DNA of 64,000 nt from Yimella lutea (GTDB lineage Bacteria; Actinomycetota; Actinomycetes; Actinomycetales; Dermatophilaceae), in assembly GCF_006715095.1 (NCBI RefSeq), contig NZ_VFMO01000001.1, positions 1 through 64,000 of the forward strand, in the 5' to 3' direction. Numbering within the stretch: the first letter of the stretch is position 1; every line of letters begins with the position of its first letter. Position numbers and translations under genes: made by a program. Below, in pieces: positions 26,077 through 36,724 of the stretch. The notes under the pieces are model-generated. The model saw nothing but the letters and a program-made list of their open reading frames with translations, made no database searches and was not told the DNA's origin.

Positions 26077-26730
26077 TCACGAACGATGCAGCGCGTCGGC
26101 GATCGGCACGTCGCCGTCGGTGAATTCGATCTCGCGGCCCGCGACCGTTTCGGGGTCGGCTTCGACGACGGCGGTGATCACATCGGCAACCAACTCACGT
26201 GACGTGGACGTCTTGCCGTCGTTCGCCGGGTCGAGCGTCCCGGACGACGGGTCGAGAGTGAGAGTGCTCGGCTTCAGGATCGTCCACTGCAGTTCGGACG
26301 CCTTGAGGTGTTCGTCGGCCGCGGCCTTGGCGTCGGCGTACGCGAAGAACGAATTGTCCTCCGGCACACCGTGATCGGGACCGGCACCGAAGTAGGACAC
26401 CATCACGTACCGCAGCACCCCGGCCTGGCGGGAGGCGTCCATCGATCGGATCGCCGCGTCCCTGTCGACGGCATAGGTGCGATCGGGGTGACCACCGCCG
26501 GCTCCTGCGGACCACACGATCACCTGGTGCCCGGTGAGCAGTTCGGCGAGTTCGTCGGTGTCGAGTTGCTCGACATCAGCCACAACCGGTGCGGCGCCGG
26601 TCTCGGCGACATCTGCGGCGTGATCGGGATTGCGGATGATCGAGCTGACCTCGTGCCCGGCTGCGGCGAGCTTGTGAGCTGCGAGCAGGGCGATCTTGCC
26701 GTGCCCTCCGATGATCGCGATGCGGGTCAT
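26077..26730 (-). CDS. NAD(P)-binding atypical SDR (NAD(P)H-binding family)
   Basis: 217 aa. It starts MTRIAIIGGHGKIALLAAHK, a GxxGxxG-type dinucleotide site, followed by the NmrA/BVR-B-like pattern ADVEQLDTDELAELLTGHQV and VIVWSAGAGGG. The typical active-site Tyr-Lys pair is replaced by FFAYADAKAAADEHLKAS. The end ADPETVAGREIEFTDGD is common in this group (YtfG/CsbB-like NAD(P)H-binding proteins). Substrate unknown. Preceded by a GGAG-like site in a 190-bp gap shared with fruR. Confidence 0.82.
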   Translation of the reverse strand: MTRIAIIGGHGKIALLAAHKLAAAGHEVSSIIRNPDHAADVAETGAAPVVADVEQLDTDELAELLTGHQVIVWSAGAGGGHPDRTYAVDRDAAIRSMDASRQAGVLRYVMVSYFGAGPDHGVPEDNSFFAYADAKAAADEHLKASELQWTILKPSTLTLDPSSGTLDPANDGKTSTSRELVADVITAVVEADPETVAGREIEFTDGDVPIADALHRS

Positions 26731-26922
26731 GTGCGCCTCCAGGTATCGATCCGTTTCGTGTGCGCTTGCTCGACCCACGGTACGTAGCCCGGCCCGCCGG
26801 TTGGCACCTCTCGGCGTTCCAATATAGACAAATGTTGTTTTCTGTTGACTTGTGCACGCTCAGGTGGTTTTCTGGCGTGACCACGACCACGTGAGCCAAC
26901 TCACACGAGGAGTCAGTCAGCC

Positions 26923-27678
26923 GTGTACGCAGCCGAGCGCCACCAGCGCATCGTCGACGAGGCCCGCCGTAACGGGCGGGTCGCGGTCGCCGACCTGGCC
27001 GATGCTCTCGAGGTCACCACCGAGACGGTGCGACGCGACCTCAGCGTCCTGGAGGACCGCGGCACGCTGCGACGAGTTCATGGCGGAGCGATTCCGGTCG
27101 AACGTCTCGAACCGACCCTGGCCGCCCGATCCACCCGCTCGACCGACGAGAAGACCCGGATCGCTGCCCGCGCGTTGGATGAGATCCCTGCCGACGGCAC
27201 GATCCTGCTCGACAGCGGTTCGACCACCCTCGCGATCGCCGGCCTGCTCCCGGTCGACATATCGCTCACCGTGGTCACCAACTCGGTACAGGCCGCGGCA
27301 TTGCTCACCGACCGCCCGAACCTCACCCTCCTGCTGCTGGGCGGACGCGTTCGCGGCGTCACCGGCGCAGCCGTCGGTTCCTGGGCGTCGGACCTGTTGG
27401 GCGGCCTCACCGTCGATGTCGCCTTCATCGGCACCAACGGCATCAGCACCCGGCGCGGACTGACGACCCCGGACGACGCCGAGGCCGCAGTGAAAACAGC
27501 GATGATCGGCGCCGCGACCAGAACCGTCGTCGTGACCGATTCCAGCAAGGTGGGTGTCGACCACCTGCACCGCTTCTCGCCGCTGGACGCCGTCGATCTC
27601 GTCATCACCGACTCCGCGCTCGCTGCGGACGACCGCGACGGGTTGGTCGAGGCAGGAACGAAGGTGGCATGCGCATGA
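26923..27678 (+). CDS. fruR: DeoR-family repressor of the fructose operon
   Basis: 251 aa. The N-terminal DeoR HTH (AERHQRIVDEARRNGRVAVA, then VTTETVRRDLSVLEDRG and RVHGGA) is followed by the DeoR C-terminal sugar-phosphate-binding domain (ILLDSGSTTLAIAGLL, FIGTNGISTRRGLTTPDDAE, VVTDSSKVG). It probably senses fructose-1-phosphate. The GTG at 26923 is the first start in frame, after an ACACGAGGAG-type site. The stop overlaps fruK (ATGA). A direct repeat of TGTTG at 26833 and 26843, with a TTGACT hexamer, in the upstream gap could be its operator and promoter. Confidence 0.9.
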   Translation: MYAAERHQRIVDEARRNGRVAVADLADALEVTTETVRRDLSVLEDRGTLRRVHGGAIPVERLEPTLAARSTRSTDEKTRIAARALDEIPADGTILLDSGSTTLAIAGLLPVDISLTVVTNSVQAAALLTDRPNLTLLLLGGRVRGVTGAAVGSWASDLLGGLTVDVAFIGTNGISTRRGLTTPDDAEAAVKTAMIGAATRTVVVTDSSKVGVDHLHRFSPLDAVDLVITDSALAADDRDGLVEAGTKVACA

Positions 27679-28619
27679 TCGTCACCCTCACTCCGAACCC
27701 CAGCGTGGACCGCACGATGTCCTTCGAGCGCATCGCCCTCGGCGAGGTACAGCGCGCCGCTTCCGGCCGAATCGACCCGGGCGGCAAGGGAATCAACGTC
27801 TCCCGTGCCCTCGCCGCCAACGAGACACCGACGCTCGCGGTCCTTCCTGCCGGTGGTCCTGAGGGCCACCTGCTCACCGAACTGCTCGACGCTGCGAGGG
27901 TCCCTCATCTCGCCGTGGAGATCGCCGGGTCGGCCCGGATGAACATCGCGGCGGTCGAGCCGGACGGCACCACGACCAAGCTCAACGAAGCGGGTCCACA
28001 TCTGACGGACGCCGAGGTCAGCGCCCTGTTCGGCGCCACCGCACGGGCGTGCGTGTCCGCCTCCTGGGTGGTCGGTTGTGGCTCGCTACCGCCGGGCGTC
28101 CCGACCACGCTGTACGCCGAACTGGTCCGTCGGATGAGCGGACGCGGCGTGAAGGTCGCGATCGATACCTCCGGAGCCCCCTTCCCGTTGGCCGTCGCGG
28201 CTCGACCGCACCTGATCAAGCCGAACCATGAGGAACTCGCCGAGCTCGTCGGCCGCCCGCTCAGCACCGTCGGTGACGTCGTGGACGCGGCACGCGAACT
28301 GGTCGCGGACGGTGTCGAGACAGTCGTCGTGAGCCTCGGCGCCGACGGCGCGATTGCCGTGACCGCCGACGAACTGGTCTGGGCCGGAGCGAAAATCGCC
28401 GACCCGTTGTCGACGGTCGGAGCCGGCGACTGCCTGCTCGCCGGCTTCCTGCACTCGACCGTCGCGGGCGGCGACCTTGAAGCCGCCCTTCGCGAGGGCG
28501 TCCGCTGGGGCGCCGCCGCCGTTCGACTACCCGGCAGTCAGGTACCGCACCTCGAAGACCTCACCGACATCGAGGTGCACTCCACTCGCACCCCGCAACT
28601 CGACCGCGTCATCTCCTGA
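27675..28619 (+). CDS. fruK: 1-phosphofructokinase
   Basis: 314 aa. This PfkB-family kinase converts fructose 1-phosphate to fructose 1,6-bisphosphate. It begins MIVTLTPNPSVDRTMSFERI, the FruK hallmark. Substrate loop GRIDPGGKGINVSRALAAN and the C-terminal ATP/catalytic motif STVGAGDCLLAGFLHS (catalytic Asp) are present. It overlaps fruR and is 22 nt before fruA, so it is one transcription unit. Confidence 0.95.
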   Translation: MIVTLTPNPSVDRTMSFERIALGEVQRAASGRIDPGGKGINVSRALAANETPTLAVLPAGGPEGHLLTELLDAARVPHLAVEIAGSARMNIAAVEPDGTTTKLNEAGPHLTDAEVSALFGATARACVSASWVVGCGSLPPGVPTTLYAELVRRMSGRGVKVAIDTSGAPFPLAVAARPHLIKPNHEELAELVGRPLSTVGDVVDAARELVADGVETVVVSLGADGAIAVTADELVWAGAKIADPLSTVGAGDCLLAGFLHSTVAGGDLEAALREGVRWGAAAVRLPGSQVPHLEDLTDIEVHSTRTPQLDRVIS

Positions 28620-28641
28620 CGCACCGACGAAAGGACACGTC

Positions 28642-30768
28642 GTGTCTCTGATCACCGACGAACAGGTCATCCTGGACCTGGGTGGCGACGACCGCCATGA
28701 GGCCACGCGCACTCTCGCCGAGACGCTGGTCGCGACCGGTCGCTGCACCGACCTCGATGCGTTCCTCGCCGATGTGCGTGCCCGCGAGGAGAAGATGGCA
28801 ACCGGCCTGCCCGGCGGCATCGGTATCCCGCATGCCCGTAGCGCGGCGATCACCGAACCATCGCTGGTTTTCGGACGCCCGGTCGAAGGCATCGATTGGG
28901 GCGCCAAGGACGGCCCGGCGACCACGATCTTCCTCATCGCCGCTCCCGAGGAGGGCGGTGAGGCGCACATGCAGATGCTGCCCAAGCTGGCGAAAGCGTT
29001 GATGGACAAGGAGTTCCGCGCACAGTTGCAGTCGGCGAGGACGAAGTCCGAGGTCGTCGAGCTCGTGAACTCCCGGGTCTCGCTCGACAATGCGCCCGCC
29101 AAGCCAGCTGCAGCTTCGACCACCACGGCAGCCGCCGGCGCCACCGCTGCTGCGCCGGCATCGGACAAGACCTGGGACAGGGCATCGGTCCCGGACGAGG
29201 TCGAGCCGACCGCATCGGCCGCGGATGCGTCCACCTCCCGGCGGTTCGTCGCGGTGACCTCCTGCCCGACCGGCATCGCCCACACCTACATGGCCGCCGA
29301 GGCACTGGAGAATGCAGCGCGCGAGGCGGGGCACTCGATCACCGTGGAGACACAGGGATCCGCCGGATCGACGCCGCTCACCGCACGCCAGATCGCCGAG
29401 GCGGACGCCGTGATCTTCGCTCACGACGTCGAGGTGCGCGACAAGCAGCGCTTCGCCGGTAAGCCGACGGTCGATGTCGGGGTGAAGAAGGCGATCAGCG
29501 ACGCCCCTGCCCTGCTGGCGCAGGCCGGACGGCTCGCGGACGAGTGGAGGAAGGATCCTTCGCGCGCCCAGGCGACGCCGGCGTCCGTCATGGACGACGA
29601 GCCCGAGAGCGAGGGCCTCGGCACGCGGCTGCGCAAGTGGCTGATGACCGGTGTGTCGTACATGATCCCGTTCGTCGCGGCCGGCGGAATCCTCATCGCG
29701 CTCGGCTTCATGCTCGCCCAGATCTTCGGCGGTGAGACCGGCGCGATCGACGTCACGAAGAACTTCACGCTCGACCCGACGGCCGATGCCAAGACGATCA
29801 CCGTCCTGCAGAACTCGTTCAACCCGCTCGACGGGATGCACTGGGCTGCACTGCTTTTCCTCATCGGTGGAGCAGCGTTCGGGTTCCTCGTCCCGATCCT
29901 GTCCGGCTACATCGCGTACGCGATCGCCGACCGTCCGGGTCTGGTGCCCGGCATCGTCGGCGGTGCCGTGGCGGTCACCATGCAGGCCGGCTTCCTCGGC
30001 GGCATCGCGACCGGCCTGCTCGGTGGCCTGATCGCCAAGTGGATCTCCGGTTGGAATGTGCACAAGAACGTCCGTGGCGTGATGCCCGTCGTGGTGATCC
30101 CGCTGCTGTCGACCCTGCTCACCGTCGGGTTGCTGATCACCGTGCTCGGCCGGCCGATCAAGTGGCTGTCCGACCAGTTGGCCGAGGGGCTGAACAGCAT
30201 GTCGGGCACCAGCGCGGTCCTGCTCGGCTTGATCGTCGGCGCGATGATGGGCTTCGACCTCGGCGGCCCGGTGAACAAGGTGGCGTACGCCTTCGCGACC
30301 ACCGGGCTGTCCGCAGCCGGCACCGCAACCGATGCCCCGCAACTGAAGATCATGGCCGCGGTCATGGCCGCCGGAATGGTCGCGCCGCTCGGTCTGGCAC
30401 TGGCCACCACCATCCGGCCCAAGCTGTTCACCGAGCCCGAGCGGGAGAACGGCAAGGCCGCGTGGCTGCTCGGCGCCTCGTTCATCTCCGAGGGAGCCAT
30501 CCCCTTCGCGGCCGCCGACCCGTGGCGCGTGATCGTGTCCTCACTCGTCGGTTCGGGCGTGACCGGGGCATTGACCATGGCCTTCGGTGCCACGCTCCGC
30601 GCACCGCACGGCGGGATCTGGGTGCTCCCCCTCATCGGCAACTTCGCCCTGTTCCTCGTGGCACTCGCCGCCGGCGTGCTGGTGATGACGGCCCTGGTCG
30701 TCACCCTCAAGCAGGCCGCCGCGAACAAGACCACCACCACGACCGAGGCACCCGTCCCCGCTGCCTGA
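28642..30768 (+). CDS. fruA: PTS fructose transporter subunit EIIABC
   Basis: 708 aa from a GTG at 28642 preceded by AAAGGA. EIIA occupies about 1-150 (phospho-His in GGIGIPHARSAAI). An Ala/Thr-rich linker follows. EIIB is at about 205-305 (phospho-Cys in VAVTSCPTGIAHTYMAAEAL). The membrane EIIC spans about 330-700, with around ten spans (GVSYMIPFVAAGGILIALGF, MGFDLGGPVNKVAYAF, ISEGAIPFAAADP). It imports fructose and delivers fructose 1-phosphate to FruK. Confidence 0.95.
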   Translation: MSLITDEQVILDLGGDDRHEATRTLAETLVATGRCTDLDAFLADVRAREEKMATGLPGGIGIPHARSAAITEPSLVFGRPVEGIDWGAKDGPATTIFLIAAPEEGGEAHMQMLPKLAKALMDKEFRAQLQSARTKSEVVELVNSRVSLDNAPAKPAAASTTTAAAGATAAAPASDKTWDRASVPDEVEPTASAADASTSRRFVAVTSCPTGIAHTYMAAEALENAAREAGHSITVETQGSAGSTPLTARQIAEADAVIFAHDVEVRDKQRFAGKPTVDVGVKKAISDAPALLAQAGRLADEWRKDPSRAQATPASVMDDEPESEGLGTRLRKWLMTGVSYMIPFVAAGGILIALGFMLAQIFGGETGAIDVTKNFTLDPTADAKTITVLQNSFNPLDGMHWAALLFLIGGAAFGFLVPILSGYIAYAIADRPGLVPGIVGGAVAVTMQAGFLGGIATGLLGGLIAKWISGWNVHKNVRGVMPVVVIPLLSTLLTVGLLITVLGRPIKWLSDQLAEGLNSMSGTSAVLLGLIVGAMMGFDLGGPVNKVAYAFATTGLSAAGTATDAPQLKIMAAVMAAGMVAPLGLALATTIRPKLFTEPERENGKAAWLLGASFISEGAIPFAAADPWRVIVSSLVGSGVTGALTMAFGATLRAPHGGIWVLPLIGNFALFLVALAAGVLVMTALVVTLKQAAANKTTTTTEAPVPAA

Positions 30769-30813
30769 TCCCCTCGGGCAGACTCGAACCACCACGAAGA
30801 AGGAGTCATTCAC

Positions 30814-31083
30814 ATGGCACAGCGCACCGTCACCATCGCCTCCAAGGTCGGGCTGCACGCCCGCCCCGCGGCCCTGTTCGTCCAGGCGGCGTCCGAGACC
30901 GGACTGGACGTCCAGATCGCCAAGCCGGGCGAGGACCCGGTCGACGCGACCAGCATCCTGGGGGTCATGGCGCTCGGCGCCAGGCACGGCGAAGAGGTCG
31001 AGCTGACCGCCGAAGGCGACGGCGCCGACGAGGCACTCGACTCGCTCGTCGACCTGCTCTCGCGCGACCTCGACGCGGAATGA
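30814..31083 (+). CDS. ptsH: Phosphocarrier protein HPr
   Basis: 89 aa. The active-site motif SKVGLHARPAALF places the phospho-His at residue 15. The regulatory Ser region is TSILGVMALGA. It transfers phosphate from enzyme I to EIIA. Strong AAGGAG upstream. It lies in the fructose operon between fruA and ptsI. Confidence 0.96.
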   Translation: MAQRTVTIASKVGLHARPAALFVQAASETGLDVQIAKPGEDPVDATSILGVMALGARHGEEVELTAEGDGADEALDSLVDLLSRDLDAE

Positions 31084-31087
31084 GTTG

Positions 31088-32776
31088 ATGGCGGTGGAGA
31101 ACAGGATTCTGCAAGGGATCGGCGTCAGCCCCGGATCCGCCTACGCCCCGGCGGTCCTCGTCGCTCCCCCGGTGCAGGCACCGGCCGATGAGCCGGCACC
31201 GAGTGACGCCAACTCGGCACTGCTCGAGGTCAAGGCCGCCTTCGAATCGGTCGCGACCGAGTTGGACGCCCGCGCCGCAGCGGCGCCGAAGACGGCCGCG
31301 CAGATCCTGTCCGCCACCGCCCTCATCGCCCGCGACAAGGGCCTGCACAAGGCGGCCGGCAAGCACCTCGCGGGCGGAAACGGCCCCGCGAACGCGGTGC
31401 ACCTCGCAGTCGAGGAGTACGTCCTTCAGTTCGAAGCGCTGGGCGATTACTTCGCCGAGCGGGTCACCGATCTGCGTGACGTCGGCGCCCGGGCCATCTC
31501 GGTGTTGCTCGGCCTACCGGCGCCGGGCGTTCCGACGTTGGCCCAGCGCTCGATCGTCGTCGCGCTGGATCTGGCTCCGGTCGACACCGCCGTGCTCGAC
31601 AAGGCGCTCGTTGCCGGCATCGTCACCCAGGCGGGCGGTCGCAACAGCCACACCGCGATTCTCGCCGCTCAGATGGGCATCCCCGCCGTCGTTCACTGTG
31701 CCGGAGCGCTCGACATCGAGATCGGTACTGCGCTGTCCATCGACGGAGACACCGGCGAGGTACTCATCGACCCGGAACCGGAAATCGTTGCGGCTCTTGC
31801 AGATCGCGACGCCAAGCGGGCCGATGTGCTGTCGTCCTCGACCGGTACCGGCAGCACATCCGACGGTCACGCGGTCGCCCTGCTCGCAAACATCGGCGGG
31901 GTGGACGACGCCGTCGCCGCGGCTGCCACCGACGTCGAGGGGGTGGGTCTGTTCCGCACCGAGTTCGTCTTCCTGTCGGCGAAGAAGGCGCCCATGCTGC
32001 AGGAGCAGACCGACATCTACACCAAGGTCTTCGAACCCTTCGGGCACGACCGTCGGATCGTGGTCCGGACGCTGGACGCGGGTGCCGACAAGCCGCTCGC
32101 TTTCGCCGACCTCGGCGAGGAGGAGAACCCTGCTCTCGGCCGTCGTGGCCTGCGCCTGTCACAAGCACGTCCGGAGCTGCTGCAGACCCAGCTCGAGGCA
32201 CTCGGTGCTGCGGCGTCGGCTACCGGCGCGGACGTTCGGGTGATGGCCCCGATGGTGGCCACCCTCGACGAGGCGTCGTGGTTCGCCGAGCAGGTCGCGG
32301 CTGCGGGCCTGCCCACGTCGGGCGTGATGATCGAGGTGCCGGCAGCGGCCCTGTCGGCTCGGCATGTGCTCGGTCCGGTCGATTTCGGCAGCCTGGGCAC
32401 CAACGACCTGGCGCAGTACACGATGGCGGCCGACCGGATGGAGGGTGCGCTCTCCGATCTGCTTGATCCGTGGCAACCGGCCGTGCTCTCGGTGATCAAG
32501 GCTGCCTGCGACGGAGCCGCCGAGCTCGCAAAGCCCATCGGCGTGTGCGGTGAATCCGGCGGTGACCCGTTGATGGCGCTCGTGCTGACCGGCATGGGTG
32601 TCGGGTCGTTGTCGATGGCGCCGTCGAAGGTCGCGATCGTTCGCTTCGCGCTGTCGCGTCATTCTCTGCAGGAGTGTCGGCGCCTGGCTGCGCTGGCACT
32701 GTCGGCACCCACAGCCGCCGATGCGCTGGACGCCGTCCGTACTGCTGCCGACGCCGAGCTCGTCGCGATCCTCTGA
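31088..32776 (+). CDS. ptsI: PTS enzyme I (phosphoenolpyruvate--protein phosphotransferase)
   Basis: 562 aa. The HPr-binding helical domain is followed by the swivelling domain with the phospho-His (TQAGGRNSHTAILAAQMG). The C-terminal PEP-binding barrel has VGLFRTEFVFL, GADKPLAFADLGEEENPALG, DFGSLGTNDLAQYTMAADR and GVCGESGGDP (proton-donor Cys). ATG at 31088; a TTG one codon earlier is possible. It is the last gene of the operon and converges with purL only 10 nt away, with no obvious terminator. Confidence 0.95.
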   Translation: MAVENRILQGIGVSPGSAYAPAVLVAPPVQAPADEPAPSDANSALLEVKAAFESVATELDARAAAAPKTAAQILSATALIARDKGLHKAAGKHLAGGNGPANAVHLAVEEYVLQFEALGDYFAERVTDLRDVGARAISVLLGLPAPGVPTLAQRSIVVALDLAPVDTAVLDKALVAGIVTQAGGRNSHTAILAAQMGIPAVVHCAGALDIEIGTALSIDGDTGEVLIDPEPEIVAALADRDAKRADVLSSSTGTGSTSDGHAVALLANIGGVDDAVAAAATDVEGVGLFRTEFVFLSAKKAPMLQEQTDIYTKVFEPFGHDRRIVVRTLDAGADKPLAFADLGEEENPALGRRGLRLSQARPELLQTQLEALGAAASATGADVRVMAPMVATLDEASWFAEQVAAAGLPTSGVMIEVPAAALSARHVLGPVDFGSLGTNDLAQYTMAADRMEGALSDLLDPWQPAVLSVIKAACDGAAELAKPIGVCGESGGDPLMALVLTGMGVGSLSMAPSKVAIVRFALSRHSLQECRRLAALALSAPTAADALDAVRTAADAELVAIL

Positions 32777-32786
32777 CCAGCGGCGT

Positions 32787-35700
32787 TCAGTCGACCCAGA
32801 CCCGCGCATTACGGAACATCCGCGACCACGGGCTCGCCTGTCCGATCGGGCCGTCGGTCCAGCTGAGCTGCACGTTGCGCTGCACGCGTTCGGGGTGCGG
32901 CATCATCGCGGTGAACCGGCCGTCCGGGGTCGTCACCGCAGTCAGTCCGTCCGGAGAACCGTTGGGGTTCAACGGATATGCGCTGGCCGGTTGTCCGTTA
33001 CCGTCAACGTATCGAGCAGCCCGGTGCACGCGGCTCTCGTCACCACGCAGATCGAAGTTCGCGAAACCCTCCCCGTGCGCCACGGCGATCGGCAGCCGCG
33101 AACCCGCCATCCCCGCGAAGAAGATGGACGGCGAGTCCAGTACCTCGACCTGTGAGAGGCGAGCCTCGTACTGCTCCGACCTGTTGCGGGTGAACCGCGG
33201 CCACGCCTGCGCTCCCGGAATGAGGTCGGCCAGCGCGGCGAACATCTGACAGCCGTTGCAGATGCCGAGACCGAAAGTGTCCTCGCGGTGGAAGAACGTC
33301 GAGAACGCCTCTGTCAGAGCCGGATTGAACAACACCGAACGCGCCCAACCTTCACCGGCGCCGAGGGTGTCTCCGTAGGAGAACCCGCCGCAGGCGACCA
33401 GGCCGACGGCGTCCGCGAGGTCGAACCGTCCGGCCTGCAGGTCGGTCATGTGCACGTCGTACGCCTCGAACCCGGCCCGGTCGAACGCGAACGCGGTCTC
33501 GACATGGCTGTTGACTCCCTGCTCGCGCAGGATCGCGACCTTGGGACGTGCACCGAGGTTGAGATAGGGCCCGGCGACATCGTCGGCCGGGTCGAAACTC
33601 GGGGCGACGACCAGACCCGGGACGTCGGTGCCGACCGCCGAGTGCTCGGAGTCGGCGCACTCCGGGTTGTCACGCAGCGACGCAATACGCCACGACACCT
33701 CGTCCCACGCCTGTGCGAGGTCCGACAGAGGTTCGTCGACGGCGGACCGACCGGCGATCTTCACCCGGATTCGCTTGTCGGAGTTCGGCTTTCCGATCAC
33801 TGTGACCTCGCCGCACCCCGCGAGAGCAGCGAGCGCCTCGTCGACCTGCGCGGAGGGCACCTCGACGATCGCACCGAGCTCCTCGGTGAACAACGCCTGA
33901 ATGCTGGCAACCTCGAGGTCGACACCGGTGTTGCCGGCGAACGCCATCTCAGTGGCAGTCGTCCACAACCCACCGTCGGAGCGGTCGTGGTAGCTGAGCG
34001 CAATTCCGCTCGCGCGCAGCGCGTTCACGCCATCGACGAGAGCGACCAGTCGCGCGGGGTCGTCGAGATCGGGCACCTCCCCGCCGAACTCAGCATTGAC
34101 CTGAGCCAGTATCGAACCGCCGAGCCGGTTTCGGCCGGCACCGAGGTCGACTGCCAGGAGTGTGGTGTCACCGCCGCGCAGCTGCGGGGTGAGCGTGCCG
34201 GTGACGTCGGACAGGGACGCGAAAGCCGACACGACGAGCGTCACGGGCGAGGTGACCTGCTTGTCGTCCCACTTGGTGCGCATCGACAGGGAGTCCTTGC
34301 CCACCGGCACCGAAACGCCGAGCGCGGGGCACAGTTCCATGGCGACCGCGTGGACGGTGTCGAACAGCGCCGCGTCCTCGCCGTCCTCGCCGCAGGCCGC
34401 CATCCAGTTGCACGACAGCTTCACGCCGGACAGCGTGATCGGAGCGGCGACGAGGTTGGTGATCGCCTCACCGACGGCCATGCGGCCGGATGCCGGACCG
34501 TCGACCGCTGCCAACGGCGACCGTTCGCCGCTGCTCATCGCCTGTCCGGCGAGGCCGACGAAATCGGACAGCGTGACCGCGACATCGGCCACCGGCACCT
34601 GCCACGGACCCACCATCTGGTCGCGGTGAGTCAGACCGCCGACCGTGCGGTCACCGATCGTGATGAGGAAACGCTTCGAGGCGACGGACGGGTGACGAAG
34701 CACCGCGTAGGCCGACTCGCGCAGGTCGATCCTCGACACGTCGAGCGGCGCCGTCGAACGCTCCACCCGGCGGACGTCGCGGGTCATCCTCGGCGGTTTG
34801 CCGAGCAGCACCTCCATCGGCATGTCGATGGGGTGGTCGTCGCTCTCGCCCGCGAGCACCAGTTGCGCATCGTCCTTCGCCACGCCGACCACGGCAAAAG
34901 GGCAGCGCTCGCGTTCGCAGAGCGCAGCGAACTGGTCCAACGAATCTTCCTGCAGCGCAATGACATAGCGCTCTTGGGACTCGTTGCACCAGATCTCCTT
35001 CGGCGCGAGCCCGGACTCCTCCAGGGGCACCGCCGACAGATCGAAGCGGGCACCGAGGGCCGCGCCGTCGACGAGTTCGGGGAAGGCATTGGACAGTCCG
35101 CCGGCCCCCACATCGTGGATGGCGAGCACCGGGTTCTGCTCGCCCATCGCCCAGCAGTGGTTGATGACCTCCTGCGCGCGCCGCTCGATCTCGGGGTTGC
35201 CGCGTTGCACGGAGTCGAAGTCGAGTTCGGCAGCGTTGGTGCCCGAAGCCATCGACGATGCCGCGCCACCGCCCATTCCGATCCGCATCCCGGGGCCTCC
35301 GAGCTGAACGAGCAGCGTTCCCGCGGGGAAGATGATCTTCTCGGTCTGGTTCGCGCTGATCGCCCCGAGGCCGCCCGCACTCATGATCGGCTTGTGATAG
35401 CCGCGGCGCACCCCGTCGACGGTCTGCTCGTAGACGCGGAAGAAACCGCCGAGGCCCGGCCGCCCGAACTCGTTGTTGAAGGCTGCCGCGCCGATTGGCC
35501 CCTCGATCATGATGTCGAGCGGGGACGCGATGTGTTCGGGTGCGCCGTAATCCTCGTCCTCCCAGTTTTCCTGAGTGCCAGGAAGATTCAGGTTCGAGAC
35601 CATGAATCCGGTGAGGCCGGCCTTGGGTGCGGAGCCGCGGCCGGTCGCGCCTTCGTCGCGAATCTCGCCGCCAGCGCCGGTGGCCGCACCGGGGAACGGG

Positions 35701-36617
35701 CTGATCGCGGTCGGGTGGTTGTGCGTCTCGACCTTCATCAGTACGTGTACCTCGTCCGGGTGCTCGCCGTAGGGGGACGGTCCGGTCTGCTCGGCGGGCA
35801 TCCACCGTGTGACCGGCCCACCGGCCATCACCGAGGCGTTGTCCTTGTACGCGACGACGGTGCCCTCGCCCGCGACGGCCTCGGTGTACCGGATCATCCC
35901 GAACAGCGACTGGGTCTGTACTTCGCCGTCGACCACGAAATCGGCGTTGAAGATCTTGTGGCGGCAGTGCTCGGAGTTCGCCTGTGCGAACATCATGAGT
36001 TCGACATCGCTGGGGTTGCGGGAGAGCCCGGTGAACGCCTCGACCAGGTAGTCGATCTCGTCGCCGGAGAGGGCAAGACCGAAACGTGCATCGGCCTCCT
36101 CGATCGCCCCGCGCCCGCGACCCAGAACGTCGATGCGTTCCATCGGCTCGGGGTCGCGCTCGTCGAACAGGTGCGCCGCTGCGTCGTGATCGGCGAACGC
36201 CGTCTCGGTCATCCGGTCGTGCAGGACGGCAGCGGCCGCGTCCCAGTCGTCGACCTCACCGGTGAGCACAAACTCCGTCGCACGCTCGACACGATGCACT
36301 TCGATGCCGCAGTTGTGGACGATGTCGGTCGCCTTGGACGCCCACGGCGAGATCGTGCCGAGCCGCGGCGTCACCACGACCAGGGTGCCCTCGGTCGGGC
36401 CCTCGTAGGCGTCGCCGTAGGTGAGGATCCGGGTGAGGGAGTCGCGGGTGAGATCGTCGAGTTCACGGGTGCTCGCGACCCAGTGCACGTACCGGGCATC
36501 GACCCCGGTGACATTCGGCTGCACCTGCTGCAAGCGCGTCAGCAGCGCTCGGGCCCGGAAGCCGGAGAGGGCGGAGCCGCCTGGGACGTGGGTCAGGACG
36601 AAGTGCGACGAAGCCAT
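32787..36617 (-). CDS. purL: Phosphoribosylformylglycinamidine synthase, large single-chain type
   Basis: About 1,276 aa. Converts FGAR, glutamine and ATP to FGAM in purine synthesis. The order is an N-terminal PurS-like domain (~1-150), a linker, two AIRS-type ATPase repeats ([20 protein letters not shown] near 300; [19 protein letters not shown] in the second half) and a C-terminal class-I glutaminase (~1020-1276) with nucleophile Cys in [15 protein letters not shown] and the His/Glu in [11 protein letters not shown]. This fused form is usual in proteobacteria, eukaryotes and a few actinobacteria; most actinobacteria use separate PurS, PurQ and PurL. The ATG at 36617 ([11 protein letters not shown]) is preferred to 36629. 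Confidence 0.93.
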   Translation of the reverse strand: MASSHFVLTHVPGGSALSGFRARALLTRLQQVQPNVTGVDARYVHWVASTRELDDLTRDSLTRILTYGDAYEGPTEGTLVVVTPRLGTISPWASKATDIVHNCGIEVHRVERATEFVLTGEVDDWDAAAAVLHDRMTETAFADHDAAAHLFDERDPEPMERIDVLGRGRGAIEEADARFGLALSGDEIDYLVEAFTGLSRNPSDVELMMFAQANSEHCRHKIFNADFVVDGEVQTQSLFGMIRYTEAVAGEGTVVAYKDNASVMAGGPVTRWMPAEQTGPSPYGEHPDEVHVLMKVETHNHPTAISPFPGAATGAGGEIRDEGATGRGSAPKAGLTGFMVSNLNLPGTQENWEDEDYGAPEHIASPLDIMIEGPIGAAAFNNEFGRPGLGGFFRVYEQTVDGVRRGYHKPIMSAGGLGAISANQTEKIIFPAGTLLVQLGGPGMRIGMGGGAASSMASGTNAAELDFDSVQRGNPEIERRAQEVINHCWAMGEQNPVLAIHDVGAGGLSNAFPELVDGAALGARFDLSAVPLEESGLAPKEIWCNESQERYVIALQEDSLDQFAALCERERCPFAVVGVAKDDAQLVLAGESDDHPIDMPMEVLLGKPPRMTRDVRRVERSTAPLDVSRIDLRESAYAVLRHPSVASKRFLITIGDRTVGGLTHRDQMVGPWQVPVADVAVTLSDFVGLAGQAMSSGERSPLAAVDGPASGRMAVGEAITNLVAAPITLSGVKLSCNWMAACGEDGEDAALFDTVHAVAMELCPALGVSVPVGKDSLSMRTKWDDKQVTSPVTLVVSAFASLSDVTGTLTPQLRGGDTTLLAVDLGAGRNRLGGSILAQVNAEFGGEVPDLDDPARLVALVDGVNALRASGIALSYHDRSDGGLWTTATEMAFAGNTGVDLEVASIQALFTEELGAIVEVPSAQVDEALAALAGCGEVTVIGKPNSDKRIRVKIAGRSAVDEPLSDLAQAWDEVSWRIASLRDNPECADSEHSAVGTDVPGLVVAPSFDPADDVAGPYLNLGARPKVAILREQGVNSHVETAFAFDRAGFEAYDVHMTDLQAGRFDLADAVGLVACGGFSYGDTLGAGEGWARSVLFNPALTEAFSTFFHREDTFGLGICNGCQMFAALADLIPGAQAWPRFTRNRSEQYEARLSQVEVLDSPSIFFAGMAGSRLPIAVAHGEGFANFDLRGDESRVHRAARYVDGNGQPASAYPLNPNGSPDGLTAVTTPDGRFTAMMPHPERVQRNVQLSWTDGPIGQASPWSRMFRNARVWVD

Positions 36618-36724
36618 GAACGAGGGCATCTCCAGAGGCGACCGGCAGGAGCCTCCAGCCTATCGACCACGCATCGCGTGACCGCCCGGGCCACCACCCG
36701 TCCCCTCTGCGCCGACCAAAGCGC

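Noticed and set aside
24385..26123. Plus-strand frames opposite the carboxylesterase
   Set aside because: No domain, no ribosome site; the minus-strand esterase has full catalytic motifs.
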